DNA of 64,000 nucleotides from Sinotaia quadrata (lineage: Eukaryota > Mollusca > Gastropoda > Architaenioglossa > Viviparidae). A program made the translations under genes and the position numbers. Positions 50,788 to 63,744 of this stretch are shown here, piece by piece. A model generated the notes under the pieces. The model was not told the DNA's origin and ran no database searches. It saw only the letters and a program-made list of their open reading frames with translations. The stretch spans positions 69,885,835 to 69,949,834 of the forward strand of contig CM054178.1 of NCBI GenBank assembly GCA_028829895.1. Direction: 5' to 3'. How positions within the stretch are numbered: the stretch's first letter is position 1; each line of letters starts with the position of its first letter.

Positions 50788-51647
50788 AGTCCAGCTTGAT
50801 TTTTAAAAAAATAACACAAACAAAAAACAAAAAAAATCAACAAAAGATCTCAAAGCTGATCTTAATACATGACAGTGTTTGTCATTAGGTGCTTTATAAA
50901 ACTTACTTTGAATGTTAGTTGCCCTTTCACAGTAGTTTAAGACAGTTTTCATTCTTGCATTCTGAGATATACGGCAGCAGAAGAGACCATACTTCAGTAG
51001 TCGGTATTTATTGTTTGTATGTTTAAGTGATTTGTAGCATTGTTTGGAGGATACAGTCATTTCAACTCTTTTACAAAAACTCCTGTGATGTTATGATTTG
51101 TAATACTTTTTTTTTATATATTAATAGAAATTGAAATATATTGTGCAAAATGTTTTTATTTACATTCACAATATTTTCTTGTTTTATAATCTGTCAATAC
51201 ATACACAATTTCACTATACTATTGCCTACAAATTGCTTTTAAATGACAAGGGGTTACTTCTGTCACTTTGTAGCCTATGTTATTTAGTTTGTGGACTTTA
51301 ATCAGTTTTTCTTGTTATGTTTTTGTGTTCTGTATGTGGTAAACATAAAGTTCTCATAGGTTGTATGCGGAAAATGTGAAAATGTAAATTTTTCCTGAAA
51401 TGTTTTCGTGGGTTGTATGTGGTAAACGTAAAATGTGAAGAAACAAATTAAACAAGCATTTAATGCTTGCTCATCTAAACAAAAATCCATTGGTATTGTT
51501 GCATGGAAATTTCGTTTATATTTATAATTTTATTCTATAAAGTATCTCATGACATTCATGTTTATTTATTTTCTTTACAAGAACAAAACAGTGTTGAGTA
51601 CAGTTCATATCTTACTTTCACTGTATTTTAGATGAATTTTGTTAATG

Positions 51648-51653
51648 AATAAA
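51648..51653 (+). terminator. Candidate polyadenylation signal AATAAA for the FMN reductase-like gene
   Basis: An AATAAA hexamer lies 860 bases after the stop codon, within an AT-rich stretch without reading frames. Other hexamers follow nearby, so the true cleavage site is uncertain. Confidence 0.35.
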
Positions 51654-52234
51654 CGGTAGAAAGTTTGACAGAGCCTAGTTACATAGTTTTTATTTCACAA
51701 ATTGACTTAAAATAATAAATGCTTGTTCAGCCATTATGGGCTTAAAAAAAATATCTTTATACCCAAGTCTTTGGAAAAAAAACTGCATTAGTAATAAAAA
51801 GTAGTAGCCAGAATAACTGCACTTAGTGAGTGTAAAGTCCTTGCAACTGACAGCCAGAGACAATTACAGTATGACAATAAATTAGACTCTACCATTGAAT
51901 CAGACAAGCATAAAATAAGTAGTAATGTAATAAAATTTAAGAAGGAAAAAAGCATTGATAAAGTACTGGCAGTAAACAGCAGAACGAAAGGTAAATCTAA
52001 TAATATTCAAAAGATCATTCATTGATACAATAAAGCAAACAAAAAATCCTTAGTAGAAAGCTAATCCTCTGTTATTTAATAATATTTAAAATAAAGGTAC
52101 ATTTTATGAATAAACAGGAGCCACATTAGACGATATAATTACAGACAAAACTTGATTGTTGATAGTCTGTTCTCCATAGCCTTCAGATAAAAAATCGGAA
52201 GTTATAACAGCACAACGGCCAAGATTTCAAAGCT

Positions 52235-52350
52235 TAATACCACTCTATTAAGACCAAAACTGCACCACAAATACTTAAAACAAAGTGAACCACAATACCA
52301 CTCTATTATGACCAAGACTGCACCACAATTACTTCAAAACAAAGTGAACA
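52235..52350. repeat. Direct duplication of about 58 bp
   Basis: aataccactctattaagacc, aaaactgcaccacaaatact and aaacaaagtgaaccaca occur twice in tandem with few changes. Confidence 0.85.
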
Positions 52351-55300
52351 ACAATATCACTACAAAAAAAAAAAAAATCAGGAATTTTAACACTAATCCA
52401 GCTGTTTTAAGTTTTGCTCTACACTGCCATGTAATTCCCAGCAAAACCACAAGCAGTGGATCTGCTTAGGCATTGAACATCAAGTTGGATAAAATTGACT
52501 GCTAGAATGTTGAGTATATACATTTCCTGTCAGATATTGTACTTGTCAACATCCAATCAGTGAGGATGCAGCCTCTTCTTTTGTTTTGCCATTTAATCAA
52601 AACAATATGCAGTGCTGATTAGACAAAACCTGATGTGCTTGATGTGTCCCCTTGTCATACATATCTCCAAGGGAGGTAATTAAAACAGCCAAAAGTTTAC
52701 AAGCAGGAAAATTAGCTTAAAGTGTGCACTAAATGCCCTCAACTCGTGCAAAATATTTCAACTATCATTATAAAGTTTTGGAAGACACAGATATTACTAA
52801 CTGTTATTATCTCTTCTGTATCGCTTATAAACATCACCAATTGTTAACAGGGTTGTAACAGTTGTATAAGCACAGTGTTTATTAAGTTAATTTTACAATA
52901 AAGTGATGTATAAAGAACAGAAGATAGTTGACTATTTTAAATTTAAGCTCAATATATTCACACGTTTATAAATCTTACAAAGGTCAATTTGATTATGAAA
53001 CTGCAACTGATTTCACTGAAGTGCAAAAGACAGAACTGTAATTTAAAATGAAACTTAAATGTCCTACCTTTAATCAATTATATTCTTTAAATTTGTATTC
53101 TTATTGTTGCTAGGTTATCACTTCTCTGACTGGCACCTTACGAAAATTATTTGTATGCGCTGCTGTTTGGTTATGGCTTCTATGACTGACACCTAAAACC
53201 CCTCAGTAAATGAGAATTACTTTCATATTAGGCTCTATCTACTTCTGTATATTTAGTACATACGTAATATTTTTCATTGTGTACTGAAGTGAATTAACTC
53301 AAGAATCTTCTGATTAAAATCATTTTCTTAGTACAGTGGATGTGCTTGGCACAAAAAAAGACCTCTTGCCATCATGACTAAGTAGAGATATAGAAAATGT
53401 GAATCTGCTGTTCCTCAGTCAGTCTCAGTTCCTATGTACCTGTTATAATTTTGTGATTCTAGCATTTCAAGATGCATATGCAATTTCTAATTTAATTACT
53501 CCTAAATGCAAGCCATAACTACACATATTTCATTTCATGCTCATTGAAGAAACAGCAACCTGTTCAATTTGAAGTAAAACTGTAAAGGACTTCTCGAGGT
53601 CTCATTGTCTAATCATCGATTCATTCTGAAAATTTGTGATTTTTGCTTTATGTTCTGGTGTCAGATAAACATAAACCGTGAGTAAGATTCAACTCGACTG
53701 TCAAGTTCTGTTATTTTAATCTTGTAAGAAGAGTTATCTCTGAAAATGCCAATAACATCTTGTTAAGATATGATTTCTGGAATCCTTGTTTTGAAATATC
53801 AGTTGACCTATGTTTGAAAACCAGCCAAGAAAACGTATCAACATATTTTTTAGAAGTTTTCAGAAAGAAAATGGAAAAAACTAACAAGAGGAACATTTAC
53901 ATAAGAAAAGAGCACATTCCTAGTACATGTACTACTACTATGTCAATAAAGATGCTTTAAAGTATCTAACATCACTACAGTGCCATATAAAACTGTACCT
54001 GGTATTTTAAATTTTATATACTGTCATTCCAAATCAAGAAAAATGACATTCGAAACAATGAAATATTTATTTAATTATGAAATTTTTGTTTTTCAAAACA
54101 GGGATTGAAAGCAAAGAAAACAATATTTTAAAGGTTGAAAATAAAAAGTTGCATTATAACAAGTCTTTCCTGTAAAGTTTTTTGTGACATGCCACAAGCA
54201 TACTGATTGAATTGTTCACAAAAAGCATGCAAAAATAATATCTGTTTTATCCACGTGATTCACAGATAAAAGAATGATGGGGACTCTTGTGACATAATGA
54301 GAAAGTGATCACAGATAAGAAAGGTTTATATTTAAAACATCTGGTTTGTGTTACTAAAATTATTATTATACAGAAAAAACCCTTGAAACAAAATAATTAT
54401 GTCTATTCATATGTATTATTTCAATTTGGTTTGATATATATCTTAGTCCTTTCTGACACATGTTCAGAAAACCTCTGATGCACTAAAGCTGTAGGAAAAT
54501 AAATTATCAAATGTATTCACAAATATCCATTCAAGTGAAATTAAACTAAAGAAGCAATAATTAAATTGGTGAATTACTTTGCACAGATTATACAACATTG
54601 TAAAGGTGGGAAAGGAGGAAAATGAGATAAATTTTGCCTATCAATGGTTAGTTTTATGGTTTGACATTCTGTGTGTAACAATCTGATCTATTTCAACATT
54701 GTACCTGATGAATATGAGTAGCTGGCATGTTTTACCGTCTGAAACCAATAACCTAGTTGAAAGATTTCAAAGCCAAGATGTATTTGACAACGGAATTATT
54801 GCCCTACATTTGTTCTCCTACTGCCCTACATTTGTTCTTCTATTGCCTACATTTATTCCCCAAACTCAATGCAGTCTCTAAATTCCAGCCCAGTAAAAGC
54901 ATTTTCTATGCCTGAGCTTTTCCTAGTGCCCAGGAAATACATAAAAATAATGGTGAAACCACATTAATCTCCATTAATGATCTGAATGATAAATCAGTAA
55001 GGACCAATATTTGAAGAGGAACAAATAATTTTTAAAATCAACAGGAATTTGTAGACAGAAAACTGTATTCAAAATTAAATCTAAATCTAGTAAAATAATC
55101 ACAATAAGTCCTTTTGAACATGCCAATACCTTTTCTCACCCTTGCATCCACCCTCCACCCTTGTTCACTATCAAAATAATAACCCTGTAAATCTAACTTT
55201 TTGACGGTAGTTTTAAGGTACTGATCAAAAGTAATGATCTCTAAATGAATAACTGGTTATTATAAAATCATTTTCAAGAATATATTCTTTCTTTACTTAT

Positions 55301-57166
55301 TAGAATTTATAACTTGCAAATGTTATAGTCCTGATATATGATCTGATACATATTTATTTGAAATATGATTAATCCATACGCAATGTAGAATCAAAACTTT
55401 ATAAATTAAATCTAACTAGTACTCTAATATTAAATGCTGCTACAAGTACACAGGCAACATATTCATAATGAATTATAACTGTAACAGGATTTTACAATAT
55501 AATATTCTAAAAACATAACTTTTAAACATAAAATTATCAGAAAAATCACTTTTTTTATGCAGAGATAAACAACAACAACAAAATTCTCCCTGAAACAATG
55601 TTTATGATAAAGGTTACATGCTACTAGTGAAAAAAACTGAATAGGTACATTTGCATGCACACAGAACTGAACGTATCAAATCAATCTAACCGCAGTCCAA
55701 CACAACAGAGCCATTGCCAGTTTGTTTTCCTACCCAGTCTGTTCCAACAAGCAAACTGGCAAACAACTGATATGCATCAACAACTATGTCAATTGTCAGG
55801 CATTTGTAAATTTTTCATCAAAGGGCTGACAAATGTAATTTTAGAAAAATAGTCTATTGTAAGGACTTAGCTTAGGATTTAGCTAAAGTAGGGTTAAATG
55901 GGTCAGATAGGATTAAAGTAATTTCACTATGGACACTTCCTTTTTATTTTTTCAAAATATAACAAGTTATTGTTTTAGGGTAGAATAGGGTTACTTAGGC
56001 GTAACCCAGGTATGATCATCAACATAAGTTTTGTTGTGACATTTTATGTCAGCTTACACTAGAACACAAAAATTGATTAAAAATAAATCAATTTTAATAT
56101 TTAGATGAATTTTTAACAGATTCCACAGTTCTTGTTTTAATGACAGATTCTAATTTAAACCAAGATATAAGAGTAAATTAAAGCCAATATATGCAACATT
56201 TTAATTTTACAAATTAGCTTCAGTTTTTTAAATAATTGTAAGAAGCATCTGAAAACCCAAAAATTTTTAACTAAGAAAAGTGTTATTGACAAATAGTAAA
56301 AATATTTACTTAATTTAAATGTCCTTGTCAATCACAATGATAAATAATTTAAAAAAATGAATGATTTTCTTTTTCACTGCATTAATTTGTTAATTAAACT
56401 GTCTTGGGATGAAATAAAAGATTATATGAATGTAGAATATTGTTATATTAATCTACTATATTTCAGAAAAATGCTTATAGGTGCTAAACACCAATGAGCT
56501 AAGGTGTGAATGAATCAATCAAGAAACATCACAAAGACTGGTTTTGAACTCAAGACCTTGTAAGATGGCATGGCTTTTATCTCAGCTATCCAGTTTTCAA
56601 AAAGAATAACCATTAGCTGATAGAGAGGATTTTCAATGACATGGAAGGATAACTCTTGAAAGCCTTACAACTTCAATAAATATCTAGACAGAATAAACAT
56701 TAATGTTAATTTGATAAAACTTCACAGCACATGTAAAGAAATAAAAATACCACATGCAAAGGATCAAAAAGAACAAAATATTTAAAATTGCCATTCTGTA
56801 AAAATAAATATAAACCTAAAAAAAAAAATTCCGACACAGGCAAATTAACTAGTGAGGAACAGGGTGATAGATATTCAACATTAAAGGTTTTTGATTATAA
56901 ATGACTGAAAACAAATTGCAAGCATATTACTGGTAATGCCAAAGGTTGTTTTTTTTTGATTGCATTTCACTCTGATCAAAGATTTTTTAGTAATGCAAAA
57001 AACCAATCACATAAAATGTTAGGGTTGACCCTGACCCTAACAAACTCCTGATCAATGTAGAAATGGAAGTGCTATTATTTCCATGTTCTGCCATCTAAGT
57101 GGGTGTTAAAAAGGAAAGGGACAATTAGTTAAAAATGAATATTCTCAGAGTTTCCAGTGACTTAGA

Positions 57167-57172
57167 TTTATT
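57167..57172 (-). terminator. Candidate polyadenylation signal AATAAA for unc-45
   Basis: TTTATT on the plus strand reads AATAAA on the minus strand, 45 bases after the TAG stop codon. That is a very short 3' UTR, so a more distal signal may be used. Confidence 0.3.
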
Positions 57173-57216
57173 CCAGTGGAAAAAGAACTGCATTCCTAAG
57201 CATTTACTTCTGAATT

Positions 57217-60200
57217 CTAGTCTCCTGTTTCATCTGACTTGTGATTCTCACTGCAAGAGCTTGTGACTTCACTTTGTTCTTGAGTAGGTTGCACAACAGT
57301 TTCTTTTTCAATTAATCCACTTGCTTCGTCACTCACTGTCAGCTTTTCATCAACAGTGTCGAGTGTCTTGCCAGTATTATCATCCTCAACTACACTAACA
57401 AGTTTTTTGACAATATCTTTGGGCACAGTTTCCTCCATGTGGACATTACAGTTTGTTCCTGTTTTGTCTTCATTTTCTATTTTGTCTTCTTTGCTCCCAA
57501 GTACAGTTTCTTCCTCTTTCACATTTTCTTCTAATTGGTGTGCATTTTCTAACTGGTTTTCCTTGCTTATGGGTGTGATTTCTTTCTCCATGGTGATAGG
57601 ACTTTCTGGGACTTCGCTTTCATTTTCCGCCAGGTTCTTGCATTCTTCTGCATTGTCTTTTCTTGTGTCCAGTTTTGCTGTCGCATCTGTTTCGTCTTCA
57701 CCACTATCATCTGATTCCCTCTTTAATTCCTGAACTGGTGTAAGTGCAGGGTCCCGTCTATATATAGTGCCTGCAGATGGTTCGTTGTTGGAGGGTTTGA
57801 TGAGCTCAAGTTTTACAGCTGTATCCAGTGCAGATTGAGCACTCTCACGGACACCTTGTTTTTCATCACCTTCAAGCCGAGTCAAAGCCATGAGAATTTC
57901 CAGGACCTGTTTGACAAATAAACACTAAGACTTATGAAAGAGCAAGTTAATTATTAGTTATTATTCTTAATATATCACATCCAATGTACTACTGCTATAC
58001 TGCAGATTTTACTTCAATTGGGCACAGGAAGTAAATCAGATTTACTTCAAATGGGTACAGAAAATAAATTAGATTTAAAACTGGGCACAGGAAGTAAATT
58101 AGATTTATCTCAATTTCCTAAGCTCTGAGACTGATGAAAATTAATTTATCTTTTACAAGGGGGATAAATCTTTAAAACCATATATCTCACAGCTATAATT
58201 TATGAGTGCCCATGTTAAGCAACAAATATCTCAAGTGTTACTCATTTAATCTAAATGATTTAAACAAAAATATCTGAGTTGGTTCCTCTAACTTTTCTCT
58301 TTTAATTTGTCATAAACTATCTGACTTGTCCTGCTTTCCCTAAAATCAAACAAACAATATATTTTCATAAAACAGAACTCTCTTTCTCAAATGCATGTGC
58401 ATTTCTGCATAATCATTTACAAAATGTAATCTACCATCTTCCCATTTCTATACCTGTGACTCGACCAGTTGACCAGCAATCCTTTTGCTGCTAGCCATGA
58501 GGTTCATGGTCAGATAGGCAGCACAATGTTGGATCTCTACTTTGTCATTGACCAAAATCATCTGCAGGATCTCTAGCCAAGATTTAACCTGTTAAGTGCA
58601 AAAAAGCCAAACTGGAGTGTTGCATCTCAAGGTGAAAAAAGAAGGGACAAAAAGGTGACAGAAGAAGAAACAGTTCTTGAACAAGAGAATGACATGAATA
58701 CATGGGCCAAGAGCATGGCTGATGAACACATGGATCAAGAAGACCATGATTGATGAACATATGAGCCAAGAGCACAACTGAACACATAGGCCAAAGATGA
58801 GGAAGGAGGCTCACTTAATGTATAAAAACACTACAAGAAGAAAATTAATTATTGCTATAGCAAGAAAATTTTTTGTCTTGTGATATTCCACATTCTGTCA
58901 TTGATATAATATATTATGGGTTTATAATTTGATTACAAAAAACTAAACAACTGAATAGTAACTACTAAAATGTCACAAGTATAAATGTGGAATAATTTCA
59001 GATGCCCAACAATCCTACCTTGACTATTTTCTTGCAGAGCTTTTTATTAGCAGACATAATGGCCAAGGCTCCAGCAGCAGCTCTCACCAAATCCTGGTCT
59101 TCTTCCCCAGCAAACAGCACCATGATTTTGACACGGTCATTGTCTCCTTCACACATCTCTTGTACCTGTTTTAAGAGAAGCATATTTTCACAAACTTATA
59201 AGAAATGGATGATAATGAGATTTAGCCACTGAAATAATGAAATATCTCTATTTTTGGGCAGAATAGGAAGGATATCCAAAGAGCAAGGAAAAATAACTAA
59301 CTCACTCTTTCATACACCCATAGATTACTTTAGTTTTTATTTTTGTTAAAGTGATTACACTTTAAAAAAGATATAAAATATCACTTTATAAAAATAAAAA
59401 AGCAAAGACGAGAAGATATATGTTGTGGCTGAGTAAATTTGCCAATCCCTAATTCTAAACTTAATTGTTATATAAATTGTTAAATTGTCAGTGATCCGAC
59501 CTTGGGCACTCCTTATGATGGTATTTTTGTGTCAGAGTTGGAGTAAACACTTGAGAAAATGCTAGAAATTGCTGATGCAATGCAAGCCAGTTCCAAATGG
59601 ATGAGTAGTTTTATTATCCAATGGTTAATATTTATGAGATTGAGAATAGCCAGTGGGCTGAGATAAAAGTTTATCTGCTGCAGAGAATTCTATTGTCTAA
59701 TCAATTGAATCTGGTGTGGCAAGAAGTTTGGTCATGAAAGGTAGCCGTTAGCTTAATAGTGAGTTAAATGACTGATTGAGAGAGAATGGACTTAGAAATA
59801 TTTCATGCATTTTGCTATTGATATTATATTTGTGTTTTAAGTAAAGATATATTAGATTGTTATTTCTACAAATTGTGAACTATGATGCTCGTATGTAGTA
59901 TGCTAAACACTTGACATTGTTTTTAGTGAACCCACTCATAAAACTATTGTGCTGTATTTATTATGCTGTATGCATATATCTGGCTAATAAATACTGTTGC
60001 GGGAAACTGATTAAGTTGAGACTTGATGTAAGAAAGAATGTAGTTAAAAAGGAATAAACTGAAAACTTAGTGTTTGTTCCCTGATTATATTTTTACAGGG
60101 AAAAAGCAACCTTTCCTTGTTTTATCGGAATCTCCTGGTTCACTGATTACAAATCGCAATGACTGTGGTAGATGTGAGAGGTGTTATGTCACAGTGTTAA

Positions 60201-63200
60201 GTGTAAGAAATACACTGCACTCCGTTGATATATGGTGGCGAGGTATGCTGACTACATACATCGAGCAATTTCTGGAGGTTACTGGAAATTGCGCAATTGT
60301 TGTTCTGCTTGCGGGAGCTTTATGGCAGAGCACCAGATTAGCTTTGAGAGAATAGCAATGAACCAGTGTTCTACAACGTGAGGAGGGAAACACTTGGAAT
60401 TGATGTAAACAATAGCTTGTGACTTTGTTATAAAAGCACATGAAAGACTATTGAGACATAACCTGGTTTAGTTTATATAAAAACAATAGTTTATATAAAA
60501 ACAACAATTCAATAGATTTGTGTCAATTCAAACCACAGGATAGTTCTTATCTGAGAACAGAAATGGAGCTATTAGAGTTAAGCAATAATAATTTCTGTTC
60601 TCAGATAAGAACTATCCTGTGGTTTGAATTGACACAAATCTATTGAATTGTGTGCTATGATATAAGACTGTATAGATATTAAAATTATTTGAAAGTGATT
60701 TCGTGGAAATACTGATGTCAAATAATCTTTTTCATTGTGTTTGTTATATGTATATTTGATTGTTGAGTTAATAAATTTATTGACCTTCTTACACATACTA
60801 ATAACCTTATGTTGGAGAAGAAAGTGGGTGGTTGGGGGCTTGCTAAATATAGATTAAAGACGGATTTGTCTTCTCCTTGAGTAAGAAGTTTTCCACCTAC
60901 AGAAATATTATGTGACGGTAAATGTTTGTCTTTAATGTTGTGGAAGAGAGAAAACGTTGACAGCGTCAACATATCCGCCAAGTGAGAGAGATGAGTGACG
61001 TCTGCTGGAGAATTAGTAATAACATAAATTAAAATTTTCATCACTTGGAATTAGTTATGGACGATTAATTAATTAATAATAATCATAACCATTAATTAGG
61101 TGGCATTGGTGTCATAGATATCAAGTGTTCTGCATATCTTGTTCAATAACTTAAAGGTCTTCTTACCAAGAACTGCTTGCATTTTTGCCCAAAAGAAGTA
61201 AGTAGACTGGAGAGTGTTACATATATGACTATCATTGGCTGTAAGATTTACAGATCATCACTTATACCCGATCAATGTGTTAATTGGTTATTAACTCTTT
61301 CATTTATGATTCTGGGAGAAATTGGCAACAGAAAAAGAAGTTAATGCAAAAAAAAAAATGAAATGTCCAAGATTAAAACAGTTTGAAAAATCTGTAATAA
61401 ATATAATCTTGTCATCAAATTGCAAGAAACTTAATTTATTATAAATTTCTGTAATGGGCTAAGTCCTCAAAAGAATGAGTACCTTTTCACTTATCATCAT
61501 GTTGCTCATGCATTGTGTAGCGGCTCGTCGGATCATCTCATGTTCTTCAAACATGTACTGCTCTATTGACTGCAAGCCATGGTCGACCAAAATGCGTTTT
61601 CTACAACAAGCACATCACAACACATATAGTTGTATTTTTATAAGTAATATTTTTTCAGATTGCTCAGCTAACTTTTTTGTGGAATGCTTAACAGATATCC
61701 AAACATTAAGTCTTATCGAACCAAAGCACAGACTATGTAAAAAATTAACCTTATTTGATCAACAGAAAGCTTCAAGGACAGACAACACAGGTAAAGAATT
61801 CAGTGTATAGGTGAGAGAAGTTTTCACAGATTACTTATCAAATGTAACAAAAATTGGAGGGTAGTCCTATTGAAAATAAAAATAGTATATATATGTCAAT
61901 ACAGCTCACCATGTACTCAATACATTACTGACAATAACACTATGCAAGTAAATACATTCATTTGCAAGAAGAAAGAAAATTAAAAACTGCTAAATCTAAA
62001 TAGGTTTTGTAAGTTCATCACTGATAACAATGTAAAAACCGATAGAAAAGATGGTACAAATTAAAAAAAAAAGATTTTTATATTTGCTTCAATAAATAAG
62101 CTTTATCAAATTTAACTGAGGGAATGGTAAAGGGGAGATACTGCTAACATTTGATGAATATCATTTTGCTCAGATACTACAATTCCATCACTCCATTCTG
62201 GATTTCAGCAGATAATAATCATGGCTTAAAAATGCAAAAATCTCTAGAATATTTTTTAAAGCTGGGCAGGGAAGAACTAAGGTATTAAACAATAAACAGA
62301 AAGTATTAGTGGATTTACTCTAGTGTCTGAAGCATTAGTTCAATATGATAAATATTCAAGTTCAAAATCATGACACTAAGAGTGTGTCAAAAAATATCCA
62401 AATGAGTAAAGTGGGAACCGTACCTCTGCTTGCAAGAATAGCAGTGCCTTGCAGCTACTTGGCTTTAAAAGAAAGAGTCATAAAAAATATTTTTTACATG
62501 ACAAAGTGAACCTTACCTGACACTTTAAAAGAAAAAGTCAAAAAAAGATTTCGTACATGACAAAGTGATCCTCACCTTACACTTTCACTGACAGAGGCAA
62601 GGTTGGTTAATGCAAGCAGGGCCTCAAAGTTCTGAAGGCCACTACGATCCTTGTGTAAAAGTGATATGAATGGTCGAACAACTTCATAAACCTGTCAGCA
62701 CAGTAATTATTTGGCATTAAGATCAATCTCTTCATGTCATCATAAATAATTATTACGACACTAATAATTTATTAGTTTCCATCAAATATTACAATGTGAG
62801 AGCATTTATTTTTGCAAGTTTTGACAGTCATGGAGCCTTAGGCCCAAAATGTAATATATACCCGCTGCCCAGGAAAGGCAATGTTAGGATCCATGGTGAC
62901 AGCTATCTTGGCTAGAGCGTGTGAAGCAAGCACTGTTCCAACATCAGTGTTGTTCTCAGTCAGGTGTAGCAATGCCTAAGAAATTGGACATGGAAAAGAT
63001 TTTCAGTGCAAACCAACTGATGACTTTGTGACTATCGGAATTGGGATTTAAAATATAAGACAAGCTCTGATTCAGCAAAGAAAGTTTCCAAGCAGAAAAT
63101 TCAGAACATCATTTGACTAAATTCATTCTAGTTAATTGTGCAAACTGCAACAGCAAAAATTAAAAGCAGTGACTGAGGTTTTATTTAATGAAACAAAATC

Positions 63201-63642
63201 TCAATGTATAAATGCAAAATGAAAGAAAAATAATGCCCCAGCTTTTAATCTACATGTACATGGTTTTGACCATACAATAACATTTTAAAGTAAATGACTA
63301 AAAGCTTACAAACAGCATAAAATAACTTTCAAAATAATTAAAATAGGTGTTTTATGGCTATACATAATGGCTGTCATTAATGAGTTTAAAATTAAGGGAT
63401 ATATAAATTTTTACAAATAAATTAAATACAAAGTAAGATTATGTCCCCTTTGTACACACCTTTACACTGCCTTGCTGAACCATAAGGCCTCTCAAAGATT
63501 CTTCAGTTGCTATGGCAATAAACACCCTAGCAATTTGCTCTCGGCTGTTCTTAGACTCTGCACTGGACAAAGCCACTAATGCATTGGTCACACCAGCACG
63601 AGTCAGTTTATGGATTCTCTGAACCACAAATTCGTGTTTGTC
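57217..63642 (-). CDS. unc45: UNC-45 family myosin chaperone, C-terminal 500 residues (5' end outside window)
   Basis: Seven minus-strand exons, 63460-63642, 62862-62975, 62576-62691, 61483-61600, 59019-59165, 58454-58588 and 57217-57906, join in frame with GT-AG introns; only the 62576/61600 junction splits a codon. UNC-45 is a cytosolic Hsp90 co-chaperone that folds and assembles the myosin motor domain through its UCS domain. The product shows the armadillo-like helical repeats of the UCS domain: [14 protein letters not shown] in the first visible exon, then [56 protein letters not shown] and [18 protein letters not shown]. The UCS part (about 310 residues) ends near [14 protein letters not shown] in the last exon. 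After it come about 190 further residues, highly acidic and free of Phe, Trp and Tyr beyond an initial TIYRRD, which looks disordered. About 600 residues (TPR and central domains) should lie beyond the right edge. Family assignment is firm; UNC45A versus UNC45B type is not decided. Confidence 0.94.
59424..61115 (+). mobile_element. Interspersed repeat family copy B, about 1.7 kb, inside an unc-45 intron
   Basis: This stretch aligns along most of its length with 32030-33700 in the same order and orientation. Landmarks shared by eye are the start (tgtggctgagtaaatttgcc), the block ggcactccttatg near 59510, the block before 60055 (aaaacttagtgtttgttcc), the block tcgtggaaatactgatgtca near 60700, an AATAAA near 60770, and the block tggagaagaaagtgggtgg near 60814, through to tggcattggtgtca. 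The middle (about 60110-60450) differs from copy A, as if different internal parts were lost. It begins TGT and ends just before a TGG-type sequence, which would suit a long LTR, but no target-site duplication or coding domain was confirmed. It lies antisense to unc-45. Confidence 0.7.
60504..60651. repeat. Perfect 61-bp inverted repeat with 26-bp loop
   Basis: Arms 60504-60564 and 60591-60651 are exact reverse complements by base-by-base reading, separated by 60565-60590. The right arm is the ancestral orientation because the corresponding part of copy C (44030-44110 read in reverse) resembles it. A transcript through here would form a long hairpin. Confidence 0.92.
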
Positions 63643-63744
63643 CTGAGGAAAGGGAAAAAATTGAGAAAATCTACAAATCAAGTATCGGTCCTTTCAAGCA
63701 ATTGTCCTGGTACTTTTGTATGTGTTAGTTGTATAACAATCTAT

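Larger units (their letters stand above)
50788..57166. other. Convergent intergenic region and 3' UTRs
   Basis: Between the two convergent genes only short frames in AT-rich sequence were found, besides the 58-bp duplication at 52235. The first part is probably the 3' UTR of the FMN reductase-like gene. Confidence 0.5.

Noticed and set aside
57356..57733. 125-residue plus-strand frame, Ser/Leu-rich
   Set aside because: Antisense shadow of the acidic tail exon of unc-45.
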